Shown here in pieces: positions 22,384-35,689 of a stretch of 64,000 bases of DNA. Position numbers and translations under genes: made by a program. The notes beneath the pieces were generated by a model. It saw nothing but the letters and a program-made list of their open reading frames with translations, did not search any database and was not told where the DNA came from. The stretch lies in assembly GCF_020497125.1 (NCBI RefSeq), contig NC_059075.1:35934003-35998002 (forward strand), written 5' to 3'. This DNA is from Mauremys mutica. Lineage: Eukaryota > Chordata > Testudines > Geoemydidae. How positions within the stretch are numbered: the first letter of the stretch is position 1; every line of letters begins with the position of its first letter.

Positions 22384-22545
22384 AGAGATGGGCTTGAATT
22401 ACAATGTCTGCGTCTGAGCTTTTTGAAAGAATGGGGGTGTTTCTATTTAAGGTTTTGATTAGCTCATTGCAGACATGAGGTCAAATGTGGATCACATACG
22501 TTTGGGGGTTGTCCAAGTCTGATCTTTTGGCTCATGCCCATCTCT
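22384..22545. repeat. Inverted-repeat element, AGAGATGGGC ends
   Basis: agagatgggc at the left and gcccatctct at the right are exact complements 162 bp apart. The interior is partly self-complementary. A similar structure lies at 44827-44921. Probably a small MITE, but no target duplication was resolved. Confidence 0.5.
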
Positions 22546-24518
22546 GCTTTGAAATACAGAGGGTGAAAAATCAACCCCCTTGATCCAAACCCTAAATTCT
22601 AATACACCTGACTTCAATCAAATTCAGATTTGGATTTATGGTTTGATTTATGCCCATTTGTGCCCAATCCAAACATGAACTTGCATGAAGTTCAGCATAT
22701 TTGGATTTATTGTTGATATTTGACCTATTTTAGAGAGGTGTCATCTGTGAATTTAGAACACGGGCTGGATCTGCATTAGGATTTAGGTTAGGCTCAACTG
22801 TGCTGATAGGCAAAAGAATAACTTACTAAGGTGTACAGGCAGACAGAGATATGGCCACACACAAAGAAACATGGAGTGAGAGTGAGAAATGAATCCTGGT
22901 CACGGGCCACCTGAGGCACATTGTGCATATGCTAAGAAGAAGTTCCTCAATTTTTGAGATTACTTGAGAACTCTTTAAAATATGAAGGCAGAATATGTCC
23001 CCAGGCTAAAGACCAAACAAATGGATTATTTTTTTTCCATCTCAGGAACACAAACAAAAAAAATGTGGGGTGAATTATATCAGGAGAATTTCCTAATGGT
23101 GAGATCTATTAAGATAGTGGAATAATCTCCAAAGGGAAGTGGTGGAATCCTAATCACTGGAGATAGTTAAAACTAAATGGAATGAAACATTGTAGACTAT
23201 ATTGTAGGAAACAAACCTTACACTGACTAAAGAGATTGGACAATGAGTTTAAAATATTGTTTTCCATCTGTACTTTATACATGCTATGGGAACCACTGGA
23301 GGGGATTCCCTGTCACATTGCTGTGACAAATTGTCTGGAAAGCTTCAAAATGTACTGAGCAGAGATTCAGTAAACAATGATAAAGGCAGATATGAATATT
23401 TTACAGTTCTATGTGTGTGTTTTTATGCAGGCGTAACATACATAAGTTTCATATGAGGTAGCCACAGACAGACACAATGAATACAGTAAAAAAATATTTT
23501 AGGTGAAATGAACGGGGTGGGAGGAGCACTTGGAGTAAAAGCTGTGTTATCCTCCTTCATTGAAACAAAACAACCAGTGTCCTCCCCTTCCCTCCCCCTC
23601 CCGCCAATCTCAAGGATACTTAATGCCTTACATAGCAGCCTGGTGGGCATATGTTCTTGGTTAGGGACCCATTGTTTGTGAAATTGTTGCAAGTTTCAGA
23701 TTTCTATGTGGCAAGCAGAAAACCCAGCCCCCTGGGTGGTAGCAGTTGGGGCCATTCTGAGGTAGGTAAACATTAAAGTGAGGAATTTATGAGTCTACCC
23801 TCAGCTATATGAAACACTGGGCAAGTCTGGGTTGCTTTTTTGGTTTGGGATTTTTTTGTTGTTGTTGCTTGACTTCAAACACAGCGGAGAGCTACCTGGC
23901 TGTAGGTAAAAAGATCAACATCTGCAAATAATAATTGCCACCACCATTGGATCGCAGCTTGCACAAAGGCTGGAAAGAAATTGTGCTTGTTTAAAATGGA
24001 GAAAGTTGTGTCTAAGTTCATTGCCTAAAGCATCTTTGCCTAAGAAAATTGACTAGGTTAAAAGAAATGGAGTGGGGGAACGAAACACATGGCATTCTGG
24101 TTACTGTCTGAAAATGTACAAAAGAAAACCATGGGGATCCTGGATAAATCAAAAATTCAGTGGAAATGAAGCTTGATATTTGGAACTGTGTAAATAAGGG
24201 GGAAAAAAGTGCGCACACAGCAAAATTGGTCTTTGCTTTGGCATAGAGGATCTGACCAGTGGAATTACAACTGACTTTGAGGAATTTCACCACAATTGTA
24301 AATGTTTTTATCTGTGAAAGATTAAGGTCAAAGTTCATTTTCAGCCATCCCTATCACTGGGTCTTTCTCTGAATATTCCTTCCTCCTCATATCCCAGTAT
24401 GATAACAGAGAGTCAGAAAAGGGGAGCAATGTTGTGGTCATTCATTAATATGTGGACCAGTGGATAGACCTTTTGTTATATTTATAGGATAATTTAGGGC
24501 TCATTCTGCAAACATGTA
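22546..24518. other. Anonymous DNA with a CR1 remnant
   Basis: No supported gene. A short CR1-like 3' fragment lies at 23060-23230. The rest was not recognised. Confidence 0.5.
23060..23230 (+). repeat. CR1-like 3' fragment
   Basis: It aligns by eye with the LINE 3' region found in the other copies: a ...atttcctaatggtgagatc..., ggaataatctccaaagggaa, gtggtggaatcctaatcac order, matching "W(N)LPREVVE(S)PSL" coding remnants. Very diverged. Confidence 0.5.
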
Positions 24519-24526
24519 GTGTAGTG

Positions 24527-24861
24527 CAGGGATCGGCAACCACTGGCATGCGGCTCGCCAGGGTAAGCACCCTGGCATGCTGGGCCGGTCTGTTTACCTG
24601 CCGTGTCTGCAGGTTCAGCCGATCGAGGCTCCCACTGGTCGCAGTTCACCATCCCAGGCCAATGGGGGTGATGGGAAGCGGTGGCCAGCACATCCCTCGG
24701 CCCGTGCCGCTTCCCGCAGCTATCATTGGCCTGGGACGGTGAACCGCGGCCAGTGGGAGCCGCGATCAGCCGTACCTGCAGACGTGGCAGGTAAATGAAC
24801 CGACCCGGCCTGCCAGGGTCCTTACCCTGGTGAGCCGCATGCCAAAGGTTGCCGATCCCTG
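24527..24861. mobile_element. Palindromic hAT MITE (CAGGGATC-ended type)
   Basis: 335 bp with ends cagggatcggcaacc and ggttgccgatccctg (exact complements). The flanks gtgtagtg (24519-24526) and gtgaagtg (24862-24869) are an 8-bp duplication with one mismatch. The GC-rich self-complementary core is shared with the copies at 11810, 47528, 58221 and 62918. No coding capacity. Confidence 0.92.
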
Positions 24862-24883
24862 GTGAAGTGCATATTGCTGAGAG

Positions 24884-24995
24884 TACGGTGACCAGATGTC
24901 CCAATATTATTAGCTTTGTCTTATATAAGCAACTATACCCCTGCCCCCGCTCAAAAAAGTGTCCCAATTTTTACACTTGCTATCTGATTACCCTA
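24884..24995. mobile_element. Small hAT MITE (112 bp)
   Basis: Ends tacggtgaccagat and, inverted, tagggtaatcagat. The flanks gctgagag (24876-24883) and gctgaaag (24996-25003) are an 8-bp duplication with one mismatch. The interior matches a common turtle MITE as I remember it. It lies 14 bp beyond the target duplication of the neighbouring MITE. Confidence 0.75.
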
Positions 24996-25003
24996 GCTGA
25001 AAG

Positions 25004-28000
25004 TAACCCCAGCAACTTTACCATTTCCTGCCTATGTGATGTTAAAAAATAATCAGCTTAATGACAAACAAACTTTCAAAGTGATTGACTTCAGTGGGAC
25101 TAACTTCAGTAGTAAGACTGCTCAGTAGCTCATGTTGGCAGTGTTGGCCTTTAGAGACAAATTCTTGGGTCCCTACTCAATACCTACTTAGGGTTTGGTC
25201 ATATCATTTAGGCACAGCCCTGTATTGGAGACATTCCTCCTGAGCTTGCCTGTATGCAGAGGGACTGTGACTTCTGCTACCCACCTTAATGCTGCATTAG
25301 GTCCCTTCCAATCTGTGCCTGCTGCTGTGCCCCTTTATGTTTCTCTCGGTCACCAGATCCACTTCTTCACCCCTCCCCTTTTGAGGCAATGTGCACACTG
25401 AAGGGCATAGACAGGGAACATTCCCTTCACACTAATAAGCAGAGGAACTGCATAGTCACTCTTCAGAGGCCATTGTGGGAATCGGTACAAATGGGAGGGT
25501 TCCCCAAACTCCCACAGAAGATACAAACCTTTAGGTTAATCCGGCTCCACAATTCCCTCAGTGCAGGCTAGAGGTTAATAAGCATAATGGAACCTCAGGT
25601 GGAGGAAAAAATTAACTATGGTGTGTGCAAATAACAAAAATGTTTATGAAAAATCCACAAAACTATTTGCAATTTCCTTCCAGGACTTTGCATGGCCCAG
25701 AATTTAGATTTATTGAGAAATCTTTGTATAGGGGTCTTAGACACTGTGGTGATAATAATAATAAATAACAAAAATAATCAATAATTATAATAGTTATTTT
25801 TGCATCATAACATCCTAAAACTCAAATGTACCCACTTGTTGATGCAAAGGATCTTCATATTAAGAAAATTTTGAAATTCTAAATATTGAAAAAGGTTGAT
25901 GTTTTGTTCAAAATATGATTTCTTGTTCAAAGGCAGGACACTTTTTATGGGAAAACAGACCTATTTTGTTCTTTTTATGAGCAGAACCAAAAAAACCCCA
26001 ACAACTAACAAAAATCCATGGTCAGGCTTTTTTTGGTAATTTAATTGATTCAAAACTGAGTGTGAAAACTACTAATTCTTAAGTTTTGAAATGTGATTGT
26101 AGATATTTTGTCCAGTGTTAGTTTAAACAAAGCCAAGAGTAGAGCAGACAAAAAAGAAATTACAGTATGTGTTCTCACAGCTGAGACTTCCAATTCTGCA
26201 GAAAATGACAGGCAGTCACTTCCACATGTGATGACAGTTGAGTGGAGATCCCTGGAATGTCTGTTTTTCAAAAGCAACCCGGTTGCAAATTTGCAACATG
26301 ACAAGAAAAATTCATCAGATGATGCTGAATTTGCAAAATTGATCAAAGGTCTGTATTAACCCTGGATGAACTTTTGGCATAATTTTGTAACAACAAAACT
26401 CAGAAAGTGTCACCCTGCTTTAGTTGAATCCATTGTAGACCTATCTGATTATAACAGTGCCAAGGTCAAAGGTCTGTCAGTGTGTTTTCATTCCATGGCA
26501 ATTTGTGTTGGACTAAAACCGTAGCGTGCAAGTCAAGAGATACTTTATATTTTACCTTCAATATATTTTGAAAAACTCCTGATTAAAAAAAATGCAGGTT
26601 TGTTTGTTTTTTACACCCATATAAACAGTTGTTCTTTTTAATTAAATTTGCGATGCAGTTACAGGACATCATAGCATGAGCTGCATGCATTGAGTCCACT
26701 TCTACTTGTATTTAAACTCTTACAAGCCCAATAACTTCAGTGAGATAGCATGGGTGAACCTGAGCGAAGAATGAGATCCACATTTCTCTGGTGCGCGAAC
26801 AGCACTACAGTAGACACACACATGTAAGGCTGTGGTCTGAGGGCCACTTGTGTCCCTTGATATGCTAAAGTTCATCTCTTGAGTGAGTTTCTGTAAAGAC
26901 TGCTCTGTGCTTCCTTCTGCTTCGTAAGAGTAGCTCTGAAGTGAGCCACTAGTGCTCCAGACAGCTTCTGTTCCTTCCCAGCCGATCAGCGCCCCCACTA
27001 GCAGCCTGCAGCATTGCAGGAGACAGAGTAGCTGTGGCTGCTACGTTGCCTGCTCCCCTGCTAGGCTGTGGGAGACTCTACCAGAGCGGGATAGGATCTT
27101 GACTGACTGTGCCTGAGCCTGAGGAAATAATTACAGTATTGACTGAGGTCTCTTGATCTTTCTGGAAGAATATATTTGATCCTCAGACCAGGCACCACTG
27201 ATAGCAGGGATTATTTATAAAATAAACTACTGCTGATGCAAAATTCTTCTGGGAATCCATTTTAAAGGTTTGATATAACCTTCCACTCCTCCTCACACTG
27301 AGAAGGGAAGAAGGGCCAATTGAACAGAAGCCAATGTTTCTTGCTGCTGACTCATGAAAAATCCATAAATCTCTCAGGCTCCACAACTGTGAAGGATACT
27401 CCTAGTTTTGGAATCTAAATTTTTCCCTCTCCTGTGTCCGTGCAATTCAACCACCTTCCTCAGAAACCCACAGGTATTTTCATCTTGATATCTAATTTAT
27501 GACTTGCCCTCCTTAAATAGCCTAATGACACATTGCACTTGTCAGCTGTTATCGTTCAACACTGGGGTAGCCCTGTGAGGTGTAAGTGTCTTTTATCTGT
27601 CTTCAATGAAGCAAAGGGATGTAATTGTCTAATACTCTAAAGAGTATCACAATAGTGCTGCTGCATAACTGCAGGCTTTATGTGCACAAAAGTGTTTCTT
27701 TACTGCTCCGTAAGGTATAATTACCATGAGTTTATTGCATACCTTTATGAATAGCTAGGGGAACAAAGTCCTATTAAACTTCTTTCTTCTCAAGAACTTT
27801 AGTCCAATGGACCACAAAGGTGCCTGACCAAGAGCATTTTTATTGATTTTGCCCTCACTCTGTAATTGTACCTAAGCTCCAACAGCCAAAGCTGGAGGTC
27901 CTTATTCAATTTTTAACTCTCCTTTTACTTAAGCAGAAAACTCTTTTGACTTTAATCAGAGTTTTCCCTGATTTGGCCCAATGATATTTATGTGGTTCAG

Positions 28001-28198
28001 AGAAGTGGATTACAAGGGAGGTGTTTATAATGGCCTTTAAAGCTGTTTGGAGTCTAGAAAAGATTGATGTTATATCAGGTAGAAATTTAGTGAAGGAGCC
28101 ATTTTGTTTAAAGTACTCTATCCATATATATCTCTGTGACCCAAGTACAGGCAAGAACCTAACTCCAATGTATGATGACTGTGACATTTCTGTACATT
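25004..28198. other. Anonymous AT-rich DNA
   Basis: No supported gene. Antisense open frames of 88 and 98 codons overlap at 26050-26359 without any domain. The block 27480-27790 has no visible repeat character and could be conserved non-coding DNA; this cannot be judged from one genome. Confidence 0.5.
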
Positions 28199-28237
28199 TT
28201 ACAGATCCAGACTAACACAGCTATCCCTCTGATACTA
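28199..28237 (+). repeat. Extreme 3' end of a Penelope-like element
   Basis: ttacagatccagactaacac continuing to ctctgatact matches the tail of the copy ending at 17150. Only about 40 bp remain, an extremely truncated insertion. Confidence 0.75.
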
Positions 28238-29189
28238 TGACATTTCTGTCTTCCTTTCCTTCTGCTGAGTTCTGGATTGATGTGGTGATGTCTCCTGATT
28301 GTACACAAAGAGATGCTACCTCCATACCATTATAAAACACATTCCCCAGGGTATAATTTGTATCTGAAATGTATCCTTTCTGTATGATTAGATTTTCAGA
28401 TTTAAACAGGGGCCTTGTCTTCTTCTGCATTTCCGCAGTGCTAACCATGCAGTGAGCATTCAGTATATGGTAACTAATAACAGTTGTGTAACAAATACAA
28501 TACTCCTCACCCCCAAGAGTTGCTAACAAAGGAACATCAAAGTTATGGAGAGAACACACCTCTATGACAAAATAACAGGAGGATGGTTAGAATATAGAAT
28601 ATGGTGTGGTCCCCAGAGAGAAACATATTGCAAACTTATCATTTGTTGTTCCTGGGGAGGGTTCAATAAGCTGGCAACCAAACCTGCATTCAGCTTTTTA
28701 GTTACAGAGTCAGTGACCCAACTGTAGCAAATTTTACTTTGACTACCATGGGGTTGCATGTGGTGTAAGTGCCCACTACAGAATTTTACAAGTATTTGGT
28801 TGCTATATTGGCCATCCTAGCTCTTGGGAAGTCTTGAGTGCTGATTTCCCCCAAATACAGAGCACAAGCTTCCCTGGAACTGGGATTTTTTTTTTACTTT
28901 AATCTTTTTTGAAAATAAAAAACAAGGAAGGGTGTTAAATTTCACAGGGGAAAATTGTCTCTGAGCTCTTTTCTAACCCCCATCCTAAATAGCTTGAAAT
29001 GCAGTAGGACAAGGAGCAATGGTCAGAGTAGTGAGAGAAGAAGATAATTCTGGTATCAGTGTTCTGGAGAGATTAGAGGGAGGAAGAAATTAAGAATAAT
29101 TTCTATTAGGCTATTGAAGAGTCTTGTAAGGGAAATGGTGAAATTCCCATTTTTTCCCTGGTCAATTAAAACTTGACCAGGCAAAGCAT
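28238..29189. other. Anonymous non-coding DNA
   Basis: Nothing recognisable beyond a T-tract near 28888. Confidence 0.5.
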
Positions 29190-29325
29190 TAAGAAGAAGA
29201 GCTCTGTGTAGCTTGAAATCTTGTCTCTTTCAACAACAGAACTTGGCCCAATAAAAGATATTACCTCACCCACCTTGTCCGTCTAATATTCCAGGACCAA
29301 CATGGCTACACCACCACTGCAAAAA
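29190..29325 (+). repeat. Penelope-like element tail, first subfamily
   Basis: aagaagagctctgtgtagct, then cccaataaaagatattacct, cacccaccttgtc and ccaggaccaacatggctac match the tail at 15880-16013. 5'-truncated. Confidence 0.8.
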
Positions 29326-31612
29326 GCATTAACAAGCAGAATGTAAGACTCCTGCTATGACCAGGAAATGGACGGGATGACCTAACTGATCTTTTCCATC
29401 TCTAATTTCAATGATTTTGTGGTGTCAAGATTAGTGAAATTCATGAATATCGGTGCTTCTGTACAGATAATCACCCAGTTATCGAGGTAGAATGAGATAA
29501 AATCAAAGGATACAATTTCATTCCTAACTTTGAAGCCTTTGTCAGTTTGGGTCTAAACCTCAGCATCTCTAAAACTTTGATCTTTTACTGTAAATGTATA
29601 TCTGAAATGATGTATACTGGTGCTGCATTTTTAAGGTGACTATAATTTTATCATGGGGGTCTGGTGACAATGACAAACCATGCAAGCTTTGTTTGTAAGG
29701 TTGATGGAGCCAGGAGAGCCCTGAAACAAGATTACTGCCTTCCACTGTAAGCTTTGGGTTTTAGTATACATTTTATGCTAAAATTCCAAAGGAGGGGGAA
29801 GCTCACTACTCCTGATTTTCCTAGACAACATGGTATCATCAAATGTGCAGGAGAACAGAAATGCATTAGAAAGAAAATAAATGTGGGTTATATCTTGTAT
29901 GTTTCAAAAGGCATATAATTTTCATATTTTCAGTATGCAGTGTCTCTGCTGAAAATAAGAGAAAAAGCAACCCTATGTTTTAATGACATCAGAAAATGCC
30001 TTCATGTTTCTATTATGGACATTTTTATGCATACAGTGGAAGCCAATGAAAACTCAGTATTCATTGCCCTAATTACAGTAGTCATGGCATCATTCTTCAT
30101 TCAAGACATGTTGTGATCATAGTGGAGTGGCAATATCAAGATTTTAATGGCACCCACTATATACTGAAAATAGATATGTCTAAAATGCCAGCCTTCAAAT
30201 CACTGTGAACAAATAAGCAAAATAGTGCATGATGGTGATGACGATCATTTATTTAATCTTTCATCTAAAGTTCTCAAAGTACTCAACAACTTTACAAACT
30301 GATTTACAAATTATGGCCCAAATTCTGAGGTCTTTACTCAGTCAGGAAAACTTGAAATTAATGGGTAAAATCTCAGTAAAAAGTGAGTAAGGAACTCAGG
30401 TTTTAGCCTTATGTATACACGAATCACTTCACCCTCTACTGAAATGCAGCCAATTCTTGCATTATCAGCAAATGCCCCTGAAGTACTATGCACTTTGATT
30501 GAAAGAAATGCTGTCGTCCGTGAGAATGGTCCACTATTTATTTTGTGAGAGATTCAGGAATTCATGGAGTTGAATGGAATTACAAATTTCACCATAGCGC
30601 TGTGCCATCTTTCATCATCCAATAGTCTACCTGACCTGTTTACTCTAGTGTTTAAAAGAGGATTACGTCCTATGAAGTTAAAAAAAAAGGGCATTCAGAA
30701 AAATAGAAATTGACCAACTTCTTAGTTACATACAGAAATGCTCCACACAACAGCAAAGGCCAGGCAACATCTGTTTTAACCTTTGTCATTGAACATCTCT
30801 TTTAACCAGGGCTTCAAAGATCTATTCATAAGCAGCAAGTAAAACAAACTCCCAGTCAGCAATATGTCATTTTGAGTAAATTGTACATAGATAAAGAGTA
30901 TGACTTCTTTGGAGGTCATGGTTGTATCCTATGTACTATTCAATCAAACTTAAATCATATGTTGTATACAATGAAGGCCAAAGACAGCAAAATCTGGCAT
31001 TGACACCACCTAACGCTCACCTAACACTAACCATCTTGATGCAAAAAATCCTTGATTATTACCATAAATTCAGTTATAACAGAGAAATCAAAGAACTTCT
31101 GAAGATTCACCATTGCAGTCAGAGAGGAATAAGAACTAATCAGTGTTATCTCCAAGATAAATACAGATGATAGAAACGTTAAGCATACTTGCTGGTAAGA
31201 TATGAAAAGAAAAAAAGAAATCAACACCAACAAAACACCAGAAGTTACTGATTGTGAGGAGGAAATTGCAATGAATTGAACAGAGTAGGAGAGCTCTTCT
31301 AGTGGTGTTTCTATTCTATACTTCAAAATGTTCTGATGTATTGTTTTCCCTCCCTATATGCCTGTGAGTGTATGCATTTTTCCCAAACTGCAACTTTTCT
31401 CCATAAAGATGTTACAACTTGCCAGCACTTACTGTGTTTCTCAACGCATTTTTATTGGGTTGTCCTGTAAACACACATCAGTACATCTACTTGGGTAGCA
31501 AATCTAAGTAAATTAGGAATGGTTTTACCTCAATATTATAACTAAATAAAAATGAGAGCAACCTTATATCCTGTGACAGCAACAATTTGTATTGTCATAG
31601 GAACATCTGGAG
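29326..31612. other. Anonymous AT-rich DNA
   Basis: No supported gene and no clear repeat. Confidence 0.5.
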
Positions 31613-31787
31613 CACTAGCGCTGTAAAAAACCCACCCCCACGAGGGGAGCACAGCTCCCAGTGCTGGTGCACTGACTACACTAACATTTTACAGTGCTGA
31701 AACTTGCAGCGCTCAGGGGTGTGTTTTTTCACCCCCACCCCAAGCGAGAAAGTTGCAGCACTGTAAAGTGCCAGTGTAGACAAGCCC
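31613..31787. mobile_element. Harbinger MITE, one end missing
   Basis: The right end agtgtagacaagccc is followed by TTA (31788-31790). The interior contains inverted acagtgctgaaacttgcag / agttgcagcactgtaaagtg words. The left end lacks the GTCTACACT terminus, so the copy is truncated or rearranged there. Confidence 0.75.
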
Positions 31788-31790
31788 TTA

Positions 31791-32290
31791 TTCTCTGGAA
31801 ACTATCTGTGGGAATAAGATAATTAAAGAGGGTTTTCATTTTTCAATCTAATCTAGCCTATCCTTCTGTTTCTACCTCCTCCCTATCTAAGAGCCCTCTC
31901 CTCATCCCATTATGATCTATGGTAAACTCCCCAAGGAGCAGTACCCAAGGGTCATCATTGATTTTGAATATTTCACAGCTTGGGACACTTTCTTGGGGCG
32001 TTCAGAACTGCAGGTTACCATATAATTCCTCCAACTCAGTGTGAGAGAGGTTTACTCATGTTAAACTGGGTGACAGCTTCTTGTTCCCACAGTGTGTTAT
32101 GCCCCATCCCACACCCAACAAACTACTCGGACTCTGCTAGCTCTTCCTTTGCCTTACAGGTTAACACTTGGTATTGCCCAGTTCTCAAATTTCCCAGAAG
32201 CATACGCCTGTAGTGTCCAGCCCTTGTCACTCTACACTTTCTGTAATACCAGGTCCACACTCCCCAGAAAGACACTGTACACACCAGCTG
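31791..32290. other. Anonymous non-coding DNA
   Basis: Nothing recognised. Confidence 0.45.
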
Positions 32291-32470
32291 TGGGGAGGGA
32301 TAGCTCAGTGGTTTGAGCATTAGCCTGCTAAACCCAGGGTTGTGAGTTCAATCCTTAAGGAGGCCACTTAGGGATCTGGGGCAAAAATTGGTCCTGTTAG
32401 TGAAGGCAGGGGGCTGGACTCGATGATCTTTCAAGGTCCCTTCCAGTTCTAGGAGACTGATATATCTCTA
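32291..32470 (+). mobile_element. tRNA-derived SINE (turtle type)
   Basis: The tRNA-like head has a pol III A box tagctcagtgg (32301-32311) and B box gttcaatcc (32346-32354). The body is followed by ggctggactcgatgatcttt and caaggtcccttccagttcta, which resembles the CR1 3' end at 12122-12160. This is the architecture of the tortoise/turtle tRNA-Lys-related SINEs, which borrow CR1 reverse transcriptase. No functional tRNA is implied. Target duplications are not clear. This repeat is the best single clue that the genome is a turtle's. Confidence 0.9.
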
Positions 32471-33422
32471 ATTATTACCTTAGCTTACTTGATTCAGCTG
32501 AGAAGACACATGCTACTTAATGTCACAGCACTGAGGTGATTTTATAGTAAAAGGAGAAAATGTTTATGAACAAAGAACAGAGATTCACAGATCTAAGTGA
32601 GTACTGAGTAAAAACAAAGGAAACATTGATGGTTACAAATAAGAAAAAGTATAACACTTCTTAGAGACTAATCGTTACTTTTATCAGGCTAAAATCTTTG
32701 TCTAAGATAAATTTCCCACCTAAAGAAATCCCTCCATGTCACTAGATCTGAGGGCAAAGATCCAACATCTATGGGTGCAGAAAGGGCTGTCCTTTTTGCA
32801 ATTTCAGTGATGGATAACCATCACTTGTAGTCCAGTAAACCTTTGAAATGTATCCGTCTAAAGTATACCACAGATAAAATTATTCTCTTCTGCTGCTTGT
32901 TCTCTTTTGAACGGACACCTGCTGTTATCATCCCGTTAACTTGTTTGTCCTGTTTTCCTCAGATGCAAATGTAATTCCCATTGTTTTAGGTTTACCCTGC
33001 TTGATTTACATCACAGACCTGGAAGACAGGTAAACCAACATTCCTTTGTCTGGGAGAAGCTTGTTTATCAACGCTGCCTGGTTACATAGTTTAAACATAT
33101 TTTTAGAACATACATACAACTTCTTTAATAGCACCCAGACGTATATCTTGTAATGCTAATAATGATCAGTATATGGTAAACTTTCATTTAACACCTTGCA
33201 CAACGTTCTTTATAGATAAATACAATGAGTTTGTCAGGACTAACAAAAATTGCTGACAGAGTAGGTAACCAGCAATGGGCCTCTGTGTCACACAGCCATA
33301 TTTTGCTGGCCATCTGTGTTGTCCTATTTTACAAATTGACTGTCCCTTGTGGTTTACACTCTTCAGTTTTCTTCCTAGGATGTTTCCCATACTGCTGAAG
33401 GCAGGGGGCCTATTGCCAGTCT
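32471..33422. other. Anonymous non-coding DNA
   Basis: Nothing recognised. Confidence 0.45.
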
Positions 33423-33430
33423 CCCTAAAC

Positions 33431-33568
33431 CAGTGGTTCTCAACCTATTTACTATTGTGGGCCTATTTACCTATTTACTACCTGTATGGCCCTGAGGATG
33501 TCACATGGGCTGCAGCTGTATGCTGATTGGACTGCAAGTGGACCACGGGATGCAGGTTGAAAACCTTG
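33431..33568. mobile_element. Small hAT MITE (138 bp)
   Basis: The left end cagtggttctcaacct and right end aggttgaaaaccttg are imperfect complements of a CAGTGGTTCTCAACC terminus. The flanks ccctaaac (33423-33430) and ccctaaag (33569-33576) form an 8-bp duplication with one mismatch. Confidence 0.85.
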
Positions 33569-33576
33569 CCCTAAAG

Positions 33577-35681
33577 GGATAAAGTAAATGTATCCCCTAT
33601 GGGATAAAAGAAAATCAAACAAGTGTGTTTAGAATGATTAAGTGTTTAGAATGATTCAGACAAATATTTTCAGTGTTGGACCTAGGAACATTTCAAAGCA
33701 TTTAGTTGTAAAGAATAAAGGCTAAGTTAAATGAACAAAATGTAAAGAATCCCTTGGATCTCACTAAATGAATAAGTTCTCAAAAAGATGGAGGGTTTCT
33801 TTTTCTTTATTAAAAATGCATCTGAAATTGGCAAAGACCACATCATTCAAATGGAAATTTTTTCCCCTTAATCTTATCTAATGTGATAGCAGCAGCAGTG
33901 GCATTCCTGTGAAAGAACACTTTGTCAAAACTAAGCATAGCTGCAGGGATTTTATCTGCTCTAACATCTTCGTAAATTTGACAGCTGCCTTTATTATTAA
34001 ATAAGGAGACATTCCAACTTCTGTAAGTTATAGCTGTATCTTGGGTGCGAGCGTAACAGAAAGTGATCTTATCATAATTACACTACAATAACAAGCCAGG
34101 GCTTTTGTAATCTATTGACATGCCCTATAATGTTATCTGATTCTATGGGTATGTGAAGCCTCTGCTTTTCAAAATGTAAGCTGATAAAATAAATGAAGAG
34201 CAGGCCATATTTCCCATTGCTGTCATCAGTGTTGGGGTTGGGATGACGTATTTTAAGGGGCAGATGAAGTCAGAGAAGTTTCTGGTGTGGGTTTTGGGGT
34301 TTAATCACAAAGGCTGTTGAATCTGAGTTTCTGTGACCATCTCTGAGGGTGAAGAAACAGAGCATTCAGCATGGAACAATTGTTAGTATCCTGGTACCAA
34401 GAGTAATGCTTCTCTAAACAAAATAGTGCCAGTTTGGGGGTGGTTCTGCTCTAGAGTTGAGCAAATAATTGATTTTTTTCAGGTTGAGGGCTGAACCAAA
34501 TAATCTAGGGGGGAAATTGTTTCAATTTGAGCCTAAAGTAATTTGGATGGGGGGTTAATGAAAATAAAAATATAAAATGGCCAAAACAAAACATTTCAAA
34601 ATGGTCAAAATTTAAAGGATTGAAACTAAAAGTTGAAATTTTCATTTTCAAATCACCAAAATGAACCATTTAAAAAAAATTTTTTTTCAGCTGAAACTAG
34701 TTGCCGAATTCCACCCAAATTCAAAAATAGTTTTGGTGACTACAAAAATATATTTTCCCCTGAATTTACGATTCACCAAAAAAAAAAATATCACTTGGCT
34801 CTAATCTGCTCACCCATACAGGGAAGTAAAGGGAAAAGGTGGGATAAGGGAACACACACAGTGCCAGATATTGAGTTAGTGCATGGTGTCCTCCCTCCTC
34901 CTACTCCCCAGAGAGAAAAAAAGAGGAAATCAAGAGACAGATTGTGACTTTCTGAATTACAATCTGCTTCCTACTCTGTTCTTGAGCAGTACAACTCTGT
35001 GCTGCCCCATACATAAAGTTCATGGCAAAGCCACAATAGACCTCTGAATGATTAACAGTGCATGAGCCTCAAAATGTATGGCAGTTTGATGGAAAATACA
35101 TATTAGGTTCTTCCCCTTGCCAATGCAGGATTGCTGCCTACTGCAATTTTTTTAGGATTTCATCCAGTCTATTTTCAGTTTCTCAGGACTGCAAAAATTG
35201 CACTTGAAATCTTAGAATGGGCTGTTTAAACACATTTTCACTTCTCTCTGCATGCAGTCTCCCTCATAGTATTTCAATATTTTTACTTCTGGGTGGAAGC
35301 GGGAAGTGAAAAAGAAGTGAACCACCATGTATAGAAATCCAGAAAAAAGATCAAATAGAGTTTTTCTTTAAATATGCATGTCAGCTGTTATTTTACACAG
35401 TCCACACTGGCCGTGATCATACATCATGCATAACCACCAACTTGTCAGGAATGAGTCTGCAAGGTTCCTCTTGAACTAGATGCGGAGGGTGGGGTTGGGT
35501 TTGACAGACTTTAATGTAACTTTAGCACAGGCTCAAACTCATCCAGGCCATTCTCCCTGTAGATTACATACCTTTGTATCTTTTCAAGACAAGATGATCT
35601 GGGTAGCAATTTAGCCTTTTAGTGAAGGGATATTGTTCACAAACCCTGACCATATTCTGTATTTGAGAGTAGAGTTTGGTT
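33577..35681. other. Anonymous AT-rich DNA
   Basis: No supported gene. The block 33880-34140 has balanced, non-repetitive sequence of the kind often seen in conserved non-coding elements. 34440-34800 is A-rich and low in complexity. Confidence 0.45.
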
Positions 35682-35689
35682 CTTCTTAG

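Noticed and set aside
26050..26359. Overlapping antisense frames of 98 and 88 codons
   Set aside because: No recognisable domain, AT-rich composition and no signal of exon borders. Openness of both strands over the same bases looks fortuitous.
32291..32362. Possible tRNA gene
   Set aside because: A and B boxes are present, but the sequence continues into a SINE body and CR1-like tail and lacks a plausible cloverleaf. It is a SINE head, not a tRNA gene.
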